Source: Caballeronia calidae
GTDB taxonomy: Bacteria > Pseudomonadota > Gammaproteobacteria > Burkholderiales > Burkholderiaceae
Reading direction: 5' to 3'
Length of the DNA stretch: 64,000 nt
Assembly (NCBI RefSeq): GCF_900044055.2
Contig: NZ_FCOX02000034.1
Coordinates: 32,682 to 96,681, forward strand
The notes beneath the pieces were generated by a model. The model was given only the letters and a program-made list of their open reading frames with translations. It made no database searches and was not told the DNA's origin. Shown one piece after another: positions 52,807 to 61,691 of this stretch. Every line of letters starts with the position of its first letter. The stretch's first letter is position 1. Both the position numbers and the translations under genes were made by a program.

Positions 52807-54228
52807 ATGAGCAGGTCGATCGGTCGAATCGCGATTCTTTGGTGGACACTCGGTCTCGCGTTGATCGCATCGCTGGCGTACGCGGGCCTCACCCTGTCGC
52901 GCATTGCACCGATCGGCACCGGTTATGCCGCGAAGATTCTCTGTACCGGCGTGTTCGTGTCGGGGCGCCCCGCGCAGCAGGTCATCGACGAAGACATTCA
53001 GGCCGGCGTCCATCCGCTTCTGCATCTGGTGCATCCGACAGTCGATGTGCAGGCACGCCGCGCCCGCGCGACCTTTCTTGGCATGGCCGCACGCGCAGCC
53101 TGGTTCAGACCGGGACTCGGCTGCACACTGAAGCTCGGTGACGCACTCGCCGGCCCGGCGACCATGATCGAACCGGCATCGAATCGCGCGCCGCCGAATG
53201 CGACGCAGGCGACGAATGTCCACGACAACGACAATGCGCTGCATGCCGTCATGGACAGCGCGTTCGACGAACCCGATCCGCTCAATCCCCGGCGCACGCG
53301 CGCGCTGGTGGTCATGCAAAACGGCCGGATCATTGCACAACGGTTCGCGCCGGGCTTCTCCGAACAGACGCCGCTCATCGGCTGGTCCATGAGCAAGAGC
53401 GTCATTGCTGCGTTGATTGGCGTGCTGGTAGGCGAAGGCAAGCTCTCGCCGGACGCAACCGCGCTGCTGCCGGAGTGGCGCGGCCATGAAGACGCACGCG
53501 CGCGCGTCACGCTCGACGAATTGCTGCGAATGACGAGTGGCCTGCAGTTCAACGAGGACTATGACGACCCGCTCTCGGACGTCGCCATCATGCTGTTCGC
53601 CGAAGCGGATCAGAGCGCCTATGCCGCGCGAAAGCCGCTCGATTTCGCACCCGGCGCACGATGGGAATACTCGAGCGGCACGACCGAGATTCTTTCGCGG
53701 GTGATCCGGCAGGCACTTGGCGGCACCGAGCGCGATTATCTGGAATTCCCGCGTCGCGCGTTATTCAAGCCGCTCGGCATGCGCACGGCGGTGTTCGAGG
53801 CGGATGCGGCGGGCATGCTCGTCGGTGCGTCGTTCGTGTGCGCGAGCGCAGGCGATTGGGCGCGCTTCGGGCAACTTCTGTTGCAGGACGGCGTATGGGA
53901 CGGCAAGCGCATACTGCCGCCGGGCTGGGTGCGCTATATGCGCGAGGTCACGTTGCAATCGCCCCGCCGCGATTACGGCGCTCATATCTGGGTCAAGGTG
54001 CCGGAGCCCTTCGACAGTCACGCATCGCCACCGCCGGCGCTGCCGCCCGACGCGTTCCATCTGGTCGGTCACGAAGGCCAGTTCGTGAGCGTGGTGCCGA
54101 GCCGCGAGCTCGTCGTGGTCCGCATGGGTCTATCGCGTCCCGAGAAGGCGTGGGATCACGAGACGTTTCTCGCGCGCCTGATCGACGCATTGCCCTCCGC
54201 TCCCGTCGAGACAGGCGGCGCCAAATGA
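52807..54228 (+). CDS. Membrane-anchored serine hydrolase, beta-lactamase/class C PBP fold
   Basis: From ATG 52807 (MSRSIGRIAILWWTLG) the protein has 473 residues: one N-terminal membrane helix (8-30), a linker of about 120 residues with two cysteines, then a class C beta-lactamase-like domain with SxxK at 194-197 (SMSK), Tyr in WEYSSGT, and HxGxx-like LVGHEGQFV. The domain faces the periplasm. Related proteins act as esterases or peptidases, including 6-aminohexanoate hydrolase-like enzymes. ATG 52714 is an alternative start. It is not necessarily an antibiotic-degrading enzyme. Confidence 0.85.
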   Translation: MSRSIGRIAILWWTLGLALIASLAYAGLTLSRIAPIGTGYAAKILCTGVFVSGRPAQQVIDEDIQAGVHPLLHLVHPTVDVQARRARATFLGMAARAAWFRPGLGCTLKLGDALAGPATMIEPASNRAPPNATQATNVHDNDNALHAVMDSAFDEPDPLNPRRTRALVVMQNGRIIAQRFAPGFSEQTPLIGWSMSKSVIAALIGVLVGEGKLSPDATALLPEWRGHEDARARVTLDELLRMTSGLQFNEDYDDPLSDVAIMLFAEADQSAYAARKPLDFAPGARWEYSSGTTEILSRVIRQALGGTERDYLEFPRRALFKPLGMRTAVFEADAAGMLVGASFVCASAGDWARFGQLLLQDGVWDGKRILPPGWVRYMREVTLQSPRRDYGAHIWVKVPEPFDSHASPPPALPPDAFHLVGHEGQFVSVVPSRELVVVRMGLSRPEKAWDHETFLARLIDALPSAPVETGGAK

Positions 54229-54280
54229 CATGGCACATCACGCGACGGCCTGAACGAAACAGGCCGCCGCGCGGCGCGCG

Positions 54281-54919
54281 TCAGTTCTTGTCGTATGCGA
54301 ACTGGATGCCCGCGGTCCCGCCCGTTTCGATGAAAAGATTCATGAAGGCCGGCACGGTGTCACTGCGCGCCCAGTCGCGTTGAAGCTCGCAGAAAAGCTG
54401 GGCGACGCTGATCATCTTGCCGCCTGCCTGTTCGATACGGCGCAAAGCGGCTTCATGCGCCGCCACCGACGTTCCGCCGACCGCATCGACGACGACATAC
54501 ACTTCGTAGCCGGCTTTCAGCGCATCGAGTGCGGGGAACGTCAGGCAGGCTTCCGTCCACAGCGCAGTCATGATGAGCTTCCTGCGGCCGGTTTCCTCGA
54601 CGGCCGCGCGGAATTCGACGTCTTCCCACGAGTTGATACTCGTGCGATCGTAGGTTGGATAGTCGCCGAGTGCGGCGCGCAGTTGCGGAATTGGCGGCTT
54701 GTTCAGGCCGGTCTTGACGTTGACCGTGGAATGGATGATCGGCAGCTTGTATGCGACCGCGGCCTTCGAAGCGCCGACGATGTTATCGACCAGTTGCTGA
54801 CGATCCATCGACGCAATGGAATTCACCTGAACCGGCTGATAATCGATGACGATGAATGCCGCGTTCTGCGGCGTCAGAAGATGATCGTTCGCGGGGTCGC
54901 GAATGGGTTCGCTTGCCAT
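54281..54919 (-). CDS. Isochorismatase-like cysteine hydrolase (YcaC-like)
   Basis: The start at 54919 (MASEPIRDPANDHLLTPQN) follows GGAGACAAAC. The 212-residue protein has the catalytic triad pattern: Asp26 in FIVIDYQPVQVN, a lysine in the central region and Cys125 in TALWTEACLTF, followed by the cis-peptide region VDAVGGTS. The family includes amidases of unknown substrate. It diverges from a LysR gene, with two matching operators between them, and is the likely target. Confidence 0.9.
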   Translation of the reverse strand: MASEPIRDPANDHLLTPQNAAFIVIDYQPVQVNSIASMDRQQLVDNIVGASKAAVAYKLPIIHSTVNVKTGLNKPPIPQLRAALGDYPTYDRTSINSWEDVEFRAAVEETGRRKLIMTALWTEACLTFPALDALKAGYEVYVVVDAVGGTSVAAHEAALRRIEQAGGKMISVAQLFCELQRDWARSDTVPAFMNLFIETGGTAGIQFAYDKN

Positions 54920-55050
54920 GTTTGTCTCCGGAAACAGTGCAGTAAATAAAAGACGATGCCGATGATCGATGCGTGATGCATCGGGTCCGCATGCAAAGGA
55001 AATGCTATGCGAGCGACCACGCGGCTTCCAGTCCTTAAAAATGCCGACTG

Positions 55051-55068
55051 TGTTCCATGAGCAGAACA
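55051..55068. promoter_or_regulatory. LysR-type operator 1, TGTTC-N8-GAACA
   Basis: A 5-bp inverted repeat with an 8-bp spacer lies between the divergent isochorismatase-like and LysR genes. An identical arrangement lies exactly 60 bp away at 55111. Confidence 0.65.
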
Positions 55069-55110
55069 ACGCGCGTTTTCTTATGGGCCAATGCCGTAAG
55101 ATGCCTTTAT

Positions 55111-55128
55111 TGTTCTGCCGAAGGAACA
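55111..55128. promoter_or_regulatory. LysR-type operator 2, TGTTC-N8-GAACA
   Basis: This is the second copy, 3 bp upstream of the LysR start codon at 55132. Binding here would block LysR translation or transcription start, consistent with autorepression. Confidence 0.65.
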
Positions 55129-55131
55129 GTA

Positions 55132-56028
55132 ATGGACGATCTGAACGACATCTTCTATTTCGTCAAAGTGGTCGATAACCGTGGTTTCACGCAAGCCGGC
55201 CGCGCGCTCAACATACCCAAGTCCAAGCTGAGCCGGCGCATCGCCGAACTCGAAGCACGATACGGCGTTCGCCTGCTCAACCGGTCCACGCGGCATTTCT
55301 CCGTGACGGAGACGGGAAGGGAATTCTACGAGCGCTGCCTCGCGGTCCTCGTCGAAGCCGATGCCGCGCGCGAGGTCATGGAGCGCAAACTTTCGGAGCC
55401 CCAGGGCATTGTGCGCATGAGTTGCCCGACGACGCTGCTCGAATACCGGATCGGCGATCTCGTGGCCGACTTCATGACGCAATACCCGAAGGTGCAGATC
55501 CTTCTCGATGCAACCAATCGAAAGGTCGATGTCCTCGGCGAAGGCCTCGATCTCGCGCTGCGCGTGCGTTTTCCGCCGCTCGAAGACAGCGGGCTCGTCA
55601 TGCGTGTACTGTCCGGCAGTCCGCAGCGTCTCGTTGCGGCGCCGGCGCTCGTGAAGCAGCACGGAAAGCTTGCGCATCCGGCGGACGTCGTCGGCATGCC
55701 CAGCCTCGATTGGGGACCGCAGCGCGATCATGCATGGGCGCTGATCGGCCCGGAAGGAGCGGAGGCGCGCGTCGCTCACGCGCCCCGCTATATCACCGAC
55801 GATATGACCGTGCTTCGGCAAGCCGCACTCAAAGGCGTGGGCATCGTGCAGTTGCCGTATATGGTCGTCGAAGATGCGCTCGGAAAAGGCGAGCTGGTCG
55901 ATGTCGTGCCGGGGTGGGCGCCCAAAGGCGGGCTGGTCCATGCCGTCTTTCCGTCACGCAGAGGCCTGCTGCCTGCAGTGCGGCTGTTGATCGACCACCT
56001 CGCCACGCATATCCGGAAGGACGAGTGA
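55132..56028 (+). CDS. LysR family transcriptional regulator
   Basis: The start at 55132 (MDDLNDIFYFVKVVDNRGF) is the usual LysR start; 25 upstream in-frame codons overlap the operators. The 298-residue protein has the helix-turn-helix (FTQAGRALNIPKSKLSRRIAE) and a CrgA/PecT-like effector domain (LSEPQGIVRMSCPTTLLEY, DLALRVRFPPLEDSGLVMR). It likely controls the divergent hydrolase gene through the TGTTC-N8-GAACA pair. Confidence 0.92.
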   Translation: MDDLNDIFYFVKVVDNRGFTQAGRALNIPKSKLSRRIAELEARYGVRLLNRSTRHFSVTETGREFYERCLAVLVEADAAREVMERKLSEPQGIVRMSCPTTLLEYRIGDLVADFMTQYPKVQILLDATNRKVDVLGEGLDLALRVRFPPLEDSGLVMRVLSGSPQRLVAAPALVKQHGKLAHPADVVGMPSLDWGPQRDHAWALIGPEGAEARVAHAPRYITDDMTVLRQAALKGVGIVQLPYMVVEDALGKGELVDVVPGWAPKGGLVHAVFPSRRGLLPAVRLLIDHLATHIRKDE

Positions 56029-56052
56029 GCGCGTGTCGCGCGGCCGCGCGGA

Positions 56053-56571
56053 TCAGAGCGAGCGCCTCGCACGCGATGTCTTCACGACTTCACCGCTCGC
56101 ATCCAGCACGACAGCGCTCGTTTCCCGGGCAGCGTCATTGGCCGTGTCGGCGAGATTCGTGATCAGCTCGCCCGAAGATTGCGCGGCCGTTTCGACATCG
56201 TCGGCCGCGGCGCTCGCCATGTCATCGAACTTGATGCCGTTGCGTTCGTACTGGTCGCGCACTTCGCCGAGCATGTCGTCTTGCGTCGACGTGATGATCG
56301 ACAGCACATGCTGTCCGTAGGAAGCGGCCTTCTGGGGAAATTGCGCGAGCATGACCGACTGCCAGCCGAGGACGTCGCCCGCGCCGGCCTCATCGCCCGC
56401 GCGCAGAAGCGCGTTGCTTTCCTCGATCACTTTACGAACCGTCTGTACGTTCAGTTCGGTGAGCGCCTGCAGACCGCTCGCGAAGCGTCCGGTCACGTTG
56501 AGAAACGCCTGCAAATTGGCGCGCGTGAGCGACGGAATCTGGTAAGCGAAATAACCGGGATAGTGGAACAT
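56053..56571 (-). CDS. Phasin family protein
   Basis: The start at 56571 (MFHYPGYFAYQIPSLTRAN) is eight bases after AGGAG. The 172-residue helical protein has the Phasin_2 pattern (NLQAFLNVTGRFASGLQALTELNVQTVRKVIEES, WQSVMLAQFPQKAASYGQHVL) and an Ala/Ser-rich tail. Phasins coat polyhydroxyalkanoate granules. No PHA synthesis genes are in the window. It converges with the LysR gene across a GCGCGGCCGCGC palindrome. Confidence 0.88.
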   Translation of the reverse strand: MFHYPGYFAYQIPSLTRANLQAFLNVTGRFASGLQALTELNVQTVRKVIEESNALLRAGDEAGAGDVLGWQSVMLAQFPQKAASYGQHVLSIITSTQDDMLGEVRDQYERNGIKFDDMASAAADDVETAAQSSGELITNLADTANDAARETSAVVLDASGEVVKTSRARRSL

Positions 56572-56934
56572 TGACCGCACTCCTGGAAGTCGAAAAGAAA
56601 TCGGTAAAAGAATAGGCTTGCTTTCCTGCGTGGGATTAGCTCACTGCGATATGACAGCCGCGTGCATGCGCGATAAAAAAATCGGCGATACGCGATGACC
56701 GGCGGAACAGGCCGCATCTCACGTCTCAGACGAAGTATGCGCACGGCGGTTCCCGTTTCGTCCGCGAAAATATCGAGCGTTCGTCGCAACCGGTTGCGGA
56801 CGCAAGGCGCGGCTTTCGACCGCTCGGTGAGTGGAATTCGAGCTTTCGTGCGAGCGGTTTTGTGCGGCGGAATGCTCGTTGCTGGAATAGCTGACAGGAA
56901 ACCGTCCCCGGCTCCATTCCATTTCGAGGCAAAC

Positions 56935-57411
56935 ATGAGCGACTCTCAGACGATCTACATCGGCAGCGAGGACCCCGACTCGCTCGAGGCACGCATCCTG
57001 CGCGACGAACGCGCGGCTTATCTCGCGGCGATGACGGGCGAGAGCGGACAGCACAGCACGGATCCCGGCGATCTGCGAAGCATCCGCGCGCGCTTCGTGA
57101 TCGCGAGAAACGCGATGGGCGAAGCAATGGGATGCGGCGCCATTCGACGACAAAGCTATAAGATCGCCGAGGTGCGCCTGCTCTATGTTCGTCCGCAATA
57201 TCGCGGCCTGGAAGCGACGCTGCTGTCGTATCTCGAAGAGGAAGCGCGGCTGCTTGGCTATCACATGGTGTGGCTTGCGACGATGCCCGCCGAGCGATGT
57301 GCATCCCGTGTTTGCGAGGCCAGTGGATATCGCCGGATGCCGACCGATGATGACCGTCTTCAGCAGGGTGAAGCTGTACGCTTCGAAAAGACACTGCCGC
57401 ATTCCGTCTGA
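56935..57411 (+). CDS. GNAT family N-acetyltransferase
   Basis: The start at 56935 (MSDSQTIYIGSEDPDSLEA) is chosen because the open frame upstream is arginine-rich and not protein-like. The 158-residue protein has the GNAT core: AMGCGAIRRQSYKIAEVRLLYVRP, a degenerate acetyl-CoA loop in QYRGLEATLLSYLEEEA, and VCEASGYRRM near the end. The pyrophosphate-binding loop lacks the usual Q/RxxGxG/A glycine, so activity is uncertain. Substrate unknown. Confidence 0.8.
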   Translation: MSDSQTIYIGSEDPDSLEARILRDERAAYLAAMTGESGQHSTDPGDLRSIRARFVIARNAMGEAMGCGAIRRQSYKIAEVRLLYVRPQYRGLEATLLSYLEEEARLLGYHMVWLATMPAERCASRVCEASGYRRMPTDDDRLQQGEAVRFEKTLPHSV

Positions 57412-57547
57412 ACCTGCCGCAATGAGTCGCTGGTGAAACGGACTAACATCGAATGCGGAGAATCGCCGACGAACGCATCGTGGCGGCCCCATAAACATTG
57501 CATTGTGCGTGGAAGTTCCACCGGCATGGAATCGAAAAGGTGCGATC

Positions 57548-58060
57548 ATGGCCGATGACATGGCAAACCTCTTCCGGCGTCTGACGGCAGGCGTGTATGT
57601 GATCGGCGTCGCGCATGGCGATCTTCGGAATGCGTTCACGGCGAGCTCGGTGATGCAGGTCTCGTTCAGTCCGCTGCTCGTCGCGCTCTGCATCAACCCG
57701 GAGCATGCGTCTTATCCGATTCTAAGCAGCGGCCGCGCGTTCTCAATCAACGTGTTGCGAGCGGATCAGCAGGCATTGGCCGAGCACTTCGGCACGCAAT
57801 CGGGACGCACGGTCGACAAGCTGTCGTCGACGTCATGGCGTGCCGGTCTGACGGGCGCGCCCCTGCTGCAAGACGCGCTTGCCTATTTCGACTGCCAGGT
57901 CATCAGCGAGGCCGAGGCCGGGGATCATCGGCTGATGCTCGGACGAGTGGTCGATGGCGCCGTGCTCGATGCGAACGGCCAGCCGTTGCTGTATTCGGCG
58001 ACCGGCAATCTCGATCACAGCGCCGAACTCTATGCGAAGGCGTTTTGCGAACCGAGGTAG
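57548..58060 (+). CDS. Flavin reductase family protein (FMN-binding)
   Basis: The start at 57548 (MADDMANLFRRLTAGVYVIG) gives 170 residues, the normal size for HpaC/flavin-reductase-like proteins. Visible features are NAFTASSVMQVSFSPLLVALCIN (FMN-binding strands), AFSINVLRADQQALAEHFGT and the late HRLMLGRVVDGAV. It probably supplies reduced flavin to a monooxygenase, but none is next to it. Confidence 0.88.
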   Translation: MADDMANLFRRLTAGVYVIGVAHGDLRNAFTASSVMQVSFSPLLVALCINPEHASYPILSSGRAFSINVLRADQQALAEHFGTQSGRTVDKLSSTSWRAGLTGAPLLQDALAYFDCQVISEAEAGDHRLMLGRVVDGAVLDANGQPLLYSATGNLDHSAELYAKAFCEPR

Positions 58061-58463
58061 GCAGTGCCGCCGCACCGCGATACGCAAGCTAGCTCACTCC
58101 GGCGCGGTCTCCACGTCGGCCGCCGACCCGCTTATGCTCGACACGCCGCGCTCTATGCTCATGCGGCTCGCCATGCGCTCGAGCTTCGCCTGATCTTTCG
58201 GATGCGTGCGTACGCTGGATGTCCTGGTCGCGAAAGAAGATGACCTTGTGCTTGAGCCCGAGGCACCGTGACGTCCGGAAGAAAGCGAGTCACGCATACG
58301 GCACGCAGAACGAACCAGCACCGTTCGCGAATCGAGCGGTCGATTTCGGCCAGAGTGTAGGCGGCAAACGCAAGAACCGAACATCCGGCTTCGGATGAAT
58401 TAAAACGATATTGGGGAGACCCGTCACGCATGAGCATGCAGGCGCGCACTATCGAGGGAAGAC
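58061..58463 (-). pseudogene. Gap with a possible MgtC-like C-terminal remnant
   Basis: On the minus strand, 58094 to about 58210 reads THPKDQAKLERMASRMSIERGVSSIS..., similar to the C-terminal ACT-like tail of MgtC/SapB proteins. Upstream frames give only short plausible pieces and no start. No intact gene was found in this 403-bp gap. The assignment is tentative. Confidence 0.3.
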
Positions 58464-60320
58464 ATGGCGACACGAACCTATGTCAGGACGCAAGACCAGA
58501 CGCTGCGTCGAGCACGATCGAATGCCGAAAAGCCCGCGGCGGCCCTTCCTCAGCTCGAGCGCCAGACACCCGAACTCCTTCGATTGCAACGTGCGCTCGG
58601 CAATCAGGCGGTCAACCGGCTGCTGTGCGAGGCGCAATCCGGCATCACGATACAGCGCAAGGAGCCGCAGGCCGAAAGCCCGGCTCCCGCCAACGATGCC
58701 AAAGCAACAACGACTCCAGCCCCGAATTCACCAGCGCCTGCTAAAAAGACCTCGACGCCGATGAAGATCAAGGCGAGCTACGAAGAGTTGCCGGGTGCGT
58801 CGAGCACGGGGGCCGAACGCAGCAAGGCGGAGAACGCGCTCTGGTTCAACCCGCTGACCATCGCGTCGCTGTCGCCGTCCGTCGATGAAGTCTCGGTGTC
58901 GAAAGGCGTAACGCGTGGAGGCGGTCAGTTGATAGAGACCTACAACGCGCCGCTCAACGAAAACCCGGCCGAGGGCACCGGCATGATCTCGGCGCAGCTT
59001 CAGTATGCGAAGGATGTCAACAAGAGCTACAGCATCAAGGTCAGCGGCCTGAAGGGCAAGCAGGCGACGGACGCGCAGTTCGAAGCCAAGAAGTTCGTCG
59101 CGGAGAGAATCAAGACGTTCGGCGACTTTGAAGAGATCCAGCAGCAGGCGTCGGCGCACATGGAAGAGAAGTTTCCCGGCTCGCAGACGGAGATCACGGT
59201 CTCCAGCGACCAGAAAGTCATGAGCGATGCGGGCCGCAGCAAGTTCTTCTACAAGGCGCGCGCGACGCCGACCATCCTGCTCGAAGTGCCCGTCACGCCC
59301 GTCGCGGAAAAAACCATCCACAGTGGCAGCACGACGACCAAGTCGCAGGGTTCGGAGAGCCAGCAGGAAACGCACAAGGACAACGAGAGCGAGAAGGTCG
59401 ACACCACGAGAACGAAGACCGATCAGGAACGCCACGGCGAGTCGTCGGTCGAGAAGGTGCAGCAGGAGTACAACGAAGCTGTCGTGAAAACGCTCGACGA
59501 TATGGTCACCAACGTGACGACCGTGCATGACAAGGTGAAGTCGGAACTGGTGCAGAAGACGGTTTCATCGTTCAAGTATCACGATCAGGATGCGTGGGAA
59601 ACGCATCGCGTCGAAGGACACTTCACCGACTATACGAAGAACGTGAAGGGCTACACCGAGAGCGGCGACAAGGAGAAAAGGAACTGGGCATGGTGGCTGC
59701 AAAAAGGCGTGAACATCATTCAGCAAGTTACCGATATACCCTTCATCTCGGACATCCCGAAGATCGGCAAGTATGTGCGAAAGGTCAAAGGATGGGGCAT
59801 TGCGCTCGATCTCATCGATAAGGTCGCCGGTACGTTCGCCGAGACGGGCAAGGTCAAGTACACCGACAGCAAGGAAGACACGACGGTCCACGAGAAGGGC
59901 GGCACGAAAGACGATACATCGGGCAAGCGCACCCGAGACGTCACCGGCGACGCCACGTCCACCACGACCGCCAACCTCGAACAGTCGTTCGACAGCACGA
60001 CCAAAACGGAATGGAACCGTCACATGAGCGAGGCGACCGACACGAAGAAGTCGTTCTCCAGCGTCACGAGCAAGGATTCCTCGGGCGGCTCCAGTAGTTC
60101 TTCCACGGACGATTCCACCTACGACCGAAACAAGCAGAGTAGCGGCGGCTCGGACAAGAAGAAGCAAAATCAGAGCATGACCACGACGATGAACTACGAC
60201 GTGAGCGCCAAGGAAACCTATACGAAACCGTATCTGAAGGCGACCGTGGTGGACGGCGACGGCGAGGTCAGCGCGACTCCGTTCACCGCCACCAAGCCGG
60301 CCGAAACCGAAGGCAAATAG
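58464..60320 (+). CDS. Large modular protein with an eCIS-cargo-like N-terminal motif, function unknown
   Basis: The start at 58464 (MATRTYVRTQDQTLRRARS) follows GAGGGAAG. The protein has 618 residues. Residues 35-67 (PELLRLQRALGNQAVNRLL, then ITIQRKE) match the LQRxxGNxAVxxLL pattern I associate with proteins loaded into extracellular contractile injection systems. A Pro/Ala/Thr linker follows (68-100), then an alpha/beta region (101-285), a charged helical region (286-365), an aromatic segment with a weak amphipathic or membrane stretch (NWAWWLQKGVNIIQQV, 407-425; GWGIALDLIDKVAG, 443-456), and a Ser/Thr/Lys-rich C-terminal tail (466-575). There is no signal peptide, no HExxH and no known toxin motif. 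Confidence 0.7.
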   Translation: MATRTYVRTQDQTLRRARSNAEKPAAALPQLERQTPELLRLQRALGNQAVNRLLCEAQSGITIQRKEPQAESPAPANDAKATTTPAPNSPAPAKKTSTPMKIKASYEELPGASSTGAERSKAENALWFNPLTIASLSPSVDEVSVSKGVTRGGGQLIETYNAPLNENPAEGTGMISAQLQYAKDVNKSYSIKVSGLKGKQATDAQFEAKKFVAERIKTFGDFEEIQQQASAHMEEKFPGSQTEITVSSDQKVMSDAGRSKFFYKARATPTILLEVPVTPVAEKTIHSGSTTTKSQGSESQQETHKDNESEKVDTTRTKTDQERHGESSVEKVQQEYNEAVVKTLDDMVTNVTTVHDKVKSELVQKTVSSFKYHDQDAWETHRVEGHFTDYTKNVKGYTESGDKEKRNWAWWLQKGVNIIQQVTDIPFISDIPKIGKYVRKVKGWGIALDLIDKVAGTFAETGKVKYTDSKEDTTVHEKGGTKDDTSGKRTRDVTGDATSTTTANLEQSFDSTTKTEWNRHMSEATDTKKSFSSVTSKDSSGGSSSSSTDDSTYDRNKQSSGGSDKKKQNQSMTTTMNYDVSAKETYTKPYLKATVVDGDGEVSATPFTATKPAETEGK

Positions 60321-60521
60321 CCGCATCGAAGAGGCAGACCGTCGCCGTTTCTACGTCTTTTGGTCTTTTCGTCTTTATCGCGCCCAGCGAAGAAGAGGGC
60401 GCAGGCCCGAGTTGTCCCACCCGGCGGCGGACCGCGCTTGCGCTTTCGATGTATCGATGTCGATGACCGAGCCCGGCCAGCTTCGGTCGTCCGACCCGTG
60501 GGACCGTCATGAGCAATCCTG

Positions 60522-61691
60522 TCAGGGTTGTCGCGTTACCAGACGCGCACATGCCGGAACCAGACAGAGCAGCACCGCCAACACCCAGAAGGCTGCAGGC
60601 AATCCTATCGCCTTGGCGATGAAGCCCACGCCCGCCGGCCCGGCGAGATGCCCGGCGTAACCCGTCGTCGTAATCGCCGAAACCGCGAGGGTCGATGGCA
60701 TTGCGCGCTGCGACCCGGCGCGCCGGAACAGCACCGGCACGACATTCGATGCGCCGAGACCGATCAGTACGAATCCGCCCATCGCGAGCGCGACGGCCGG
60801 TGCAGTCAGAAGCACCACGAAACCCGCGGTCGCGAGCAGTCCTCCCCAAAACATCATCGCGCGGTCGCCGATGCGCGCGGTGAGCGCGTCGCCGCCCAGG
60901 CGGCCGGCGGTCATTGCGATCGAAAAGAACATGTAGCCTAGTCCTCCTTGCGCGGGGGAAACCAGCTCCGTGCCGGTGATCAGTAATGCACTCCAGTCGA
61001 GCAATGCGCCTTCGACCAGAAAAGTGATCGCTGCCAGGCCGGCAAGCACCAGCACAATGCCGTGCGGCAAGGCAAACAGTGGATCGCCCTTCGCGTGGGT
61101 CGACACGAGCAGACGAGAGCGCGCCGTCGCAATGACGACGAGCATCAGAACGGCGCATGGCAGCGTGCTTGCAAACGTCCCGATGCGCAGCGAAAGCAGA
61201 AAGGTCATCACGGTTGAGCCGATGAATCCGCCGACGCTGAACAGCGCATGAAATCCCGACATCAAAGGCCGGCCTTCCGCGCGCTCGACATCGACCGCGT
61301 GGATGTTCATCGCGACATCGAGCGAGCCGAGGAATGCGCCAAACGCGAGCAGTGCAATACCCAGCGTGAGCGGCGTATCAACGAGAGTCAGCACAGGCAG
61401 AACGACGGCCAACCCCGAGCCGCCGGCTACGATGATCGGCTTGCTGCCGTATCGCGCACTGAGCGCGCCGGTGACCAGCATCGCGATGACTGAACCAAGG
61501 CCGATACACAGGAGCAGGACGCCGAGCACGCCGTCATCGACGCCGAGCCGCTGTTTGGCGAAGGGAACGAGCGGCGCCCAGCACGCCACGCCAAAACCGG
61601 CCACGAGAAATGCAAGACGGGTGGCCAGTCGGGCTGCCGGCAGGCCCGGAGCTATTGCGTCAGGCTCCGAGAGAGTCGATCGCATGTTCAT
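60522..61691 (-). CDS. MFS transporter (YbjJ-like)
   Basis: This 389-residue protein has 12 predicted membrane helices, LGSVIAMLVTGALSARYGSKPIIV (loop 2-3 motif), AFLGSLDVAMNIHAVDVERAEGRPLMSGFHALFSVGG (typical of YbjJ/FucP-like members) and LVEGALLDWSALL. Relatives transport sugars or unknown metabolites. The stop of the upstream DeoR gene overlaps its start by 4 bp, so the two form an operon. Confidence 0.88.
   Translation of the reverse strand: MNMRSTLSEPDAIAPGLPAARLATRLAFLVAGFGVACWAPLVPFAKQRLGVDDGVLGVLLLCIGLGSVIAMLVTGALSARYGSKPIIVAGGSGLAVVLPVLTLVDTPLTLGIALLAFGAFLGSLDVAMNIHAVDVERAEGRPLMSGFHALFSVGGFIGSTVMTFLLSLRIGTFASTLPCAVLMLVVIATARSRLLVSTHAKGDPLFALPHGIVLVLAGLAAITFLVEGALLDWSALLITGTELVSPAQGGLGYMFFSIAMTAGRLGGDALTARIGDRAMMFWGGLLATAGFVVLLTAPAVALAMGGFVLIGLGASNVVPVLFRRAGSQRAMPSTLAVSAITTTGYAGHLAGPAGVGFIAKAIGLPAAFWVLAVLLCLVPACARLVTRQP

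Noticed and set aside
52807..54228. Antibiotic beta-lactamase
   Set aside because: The fold is shared, but the membrane anchor, long linker and YSSGT/VGHEG motifs fit the general serine hydrolase group rather than AmpC.
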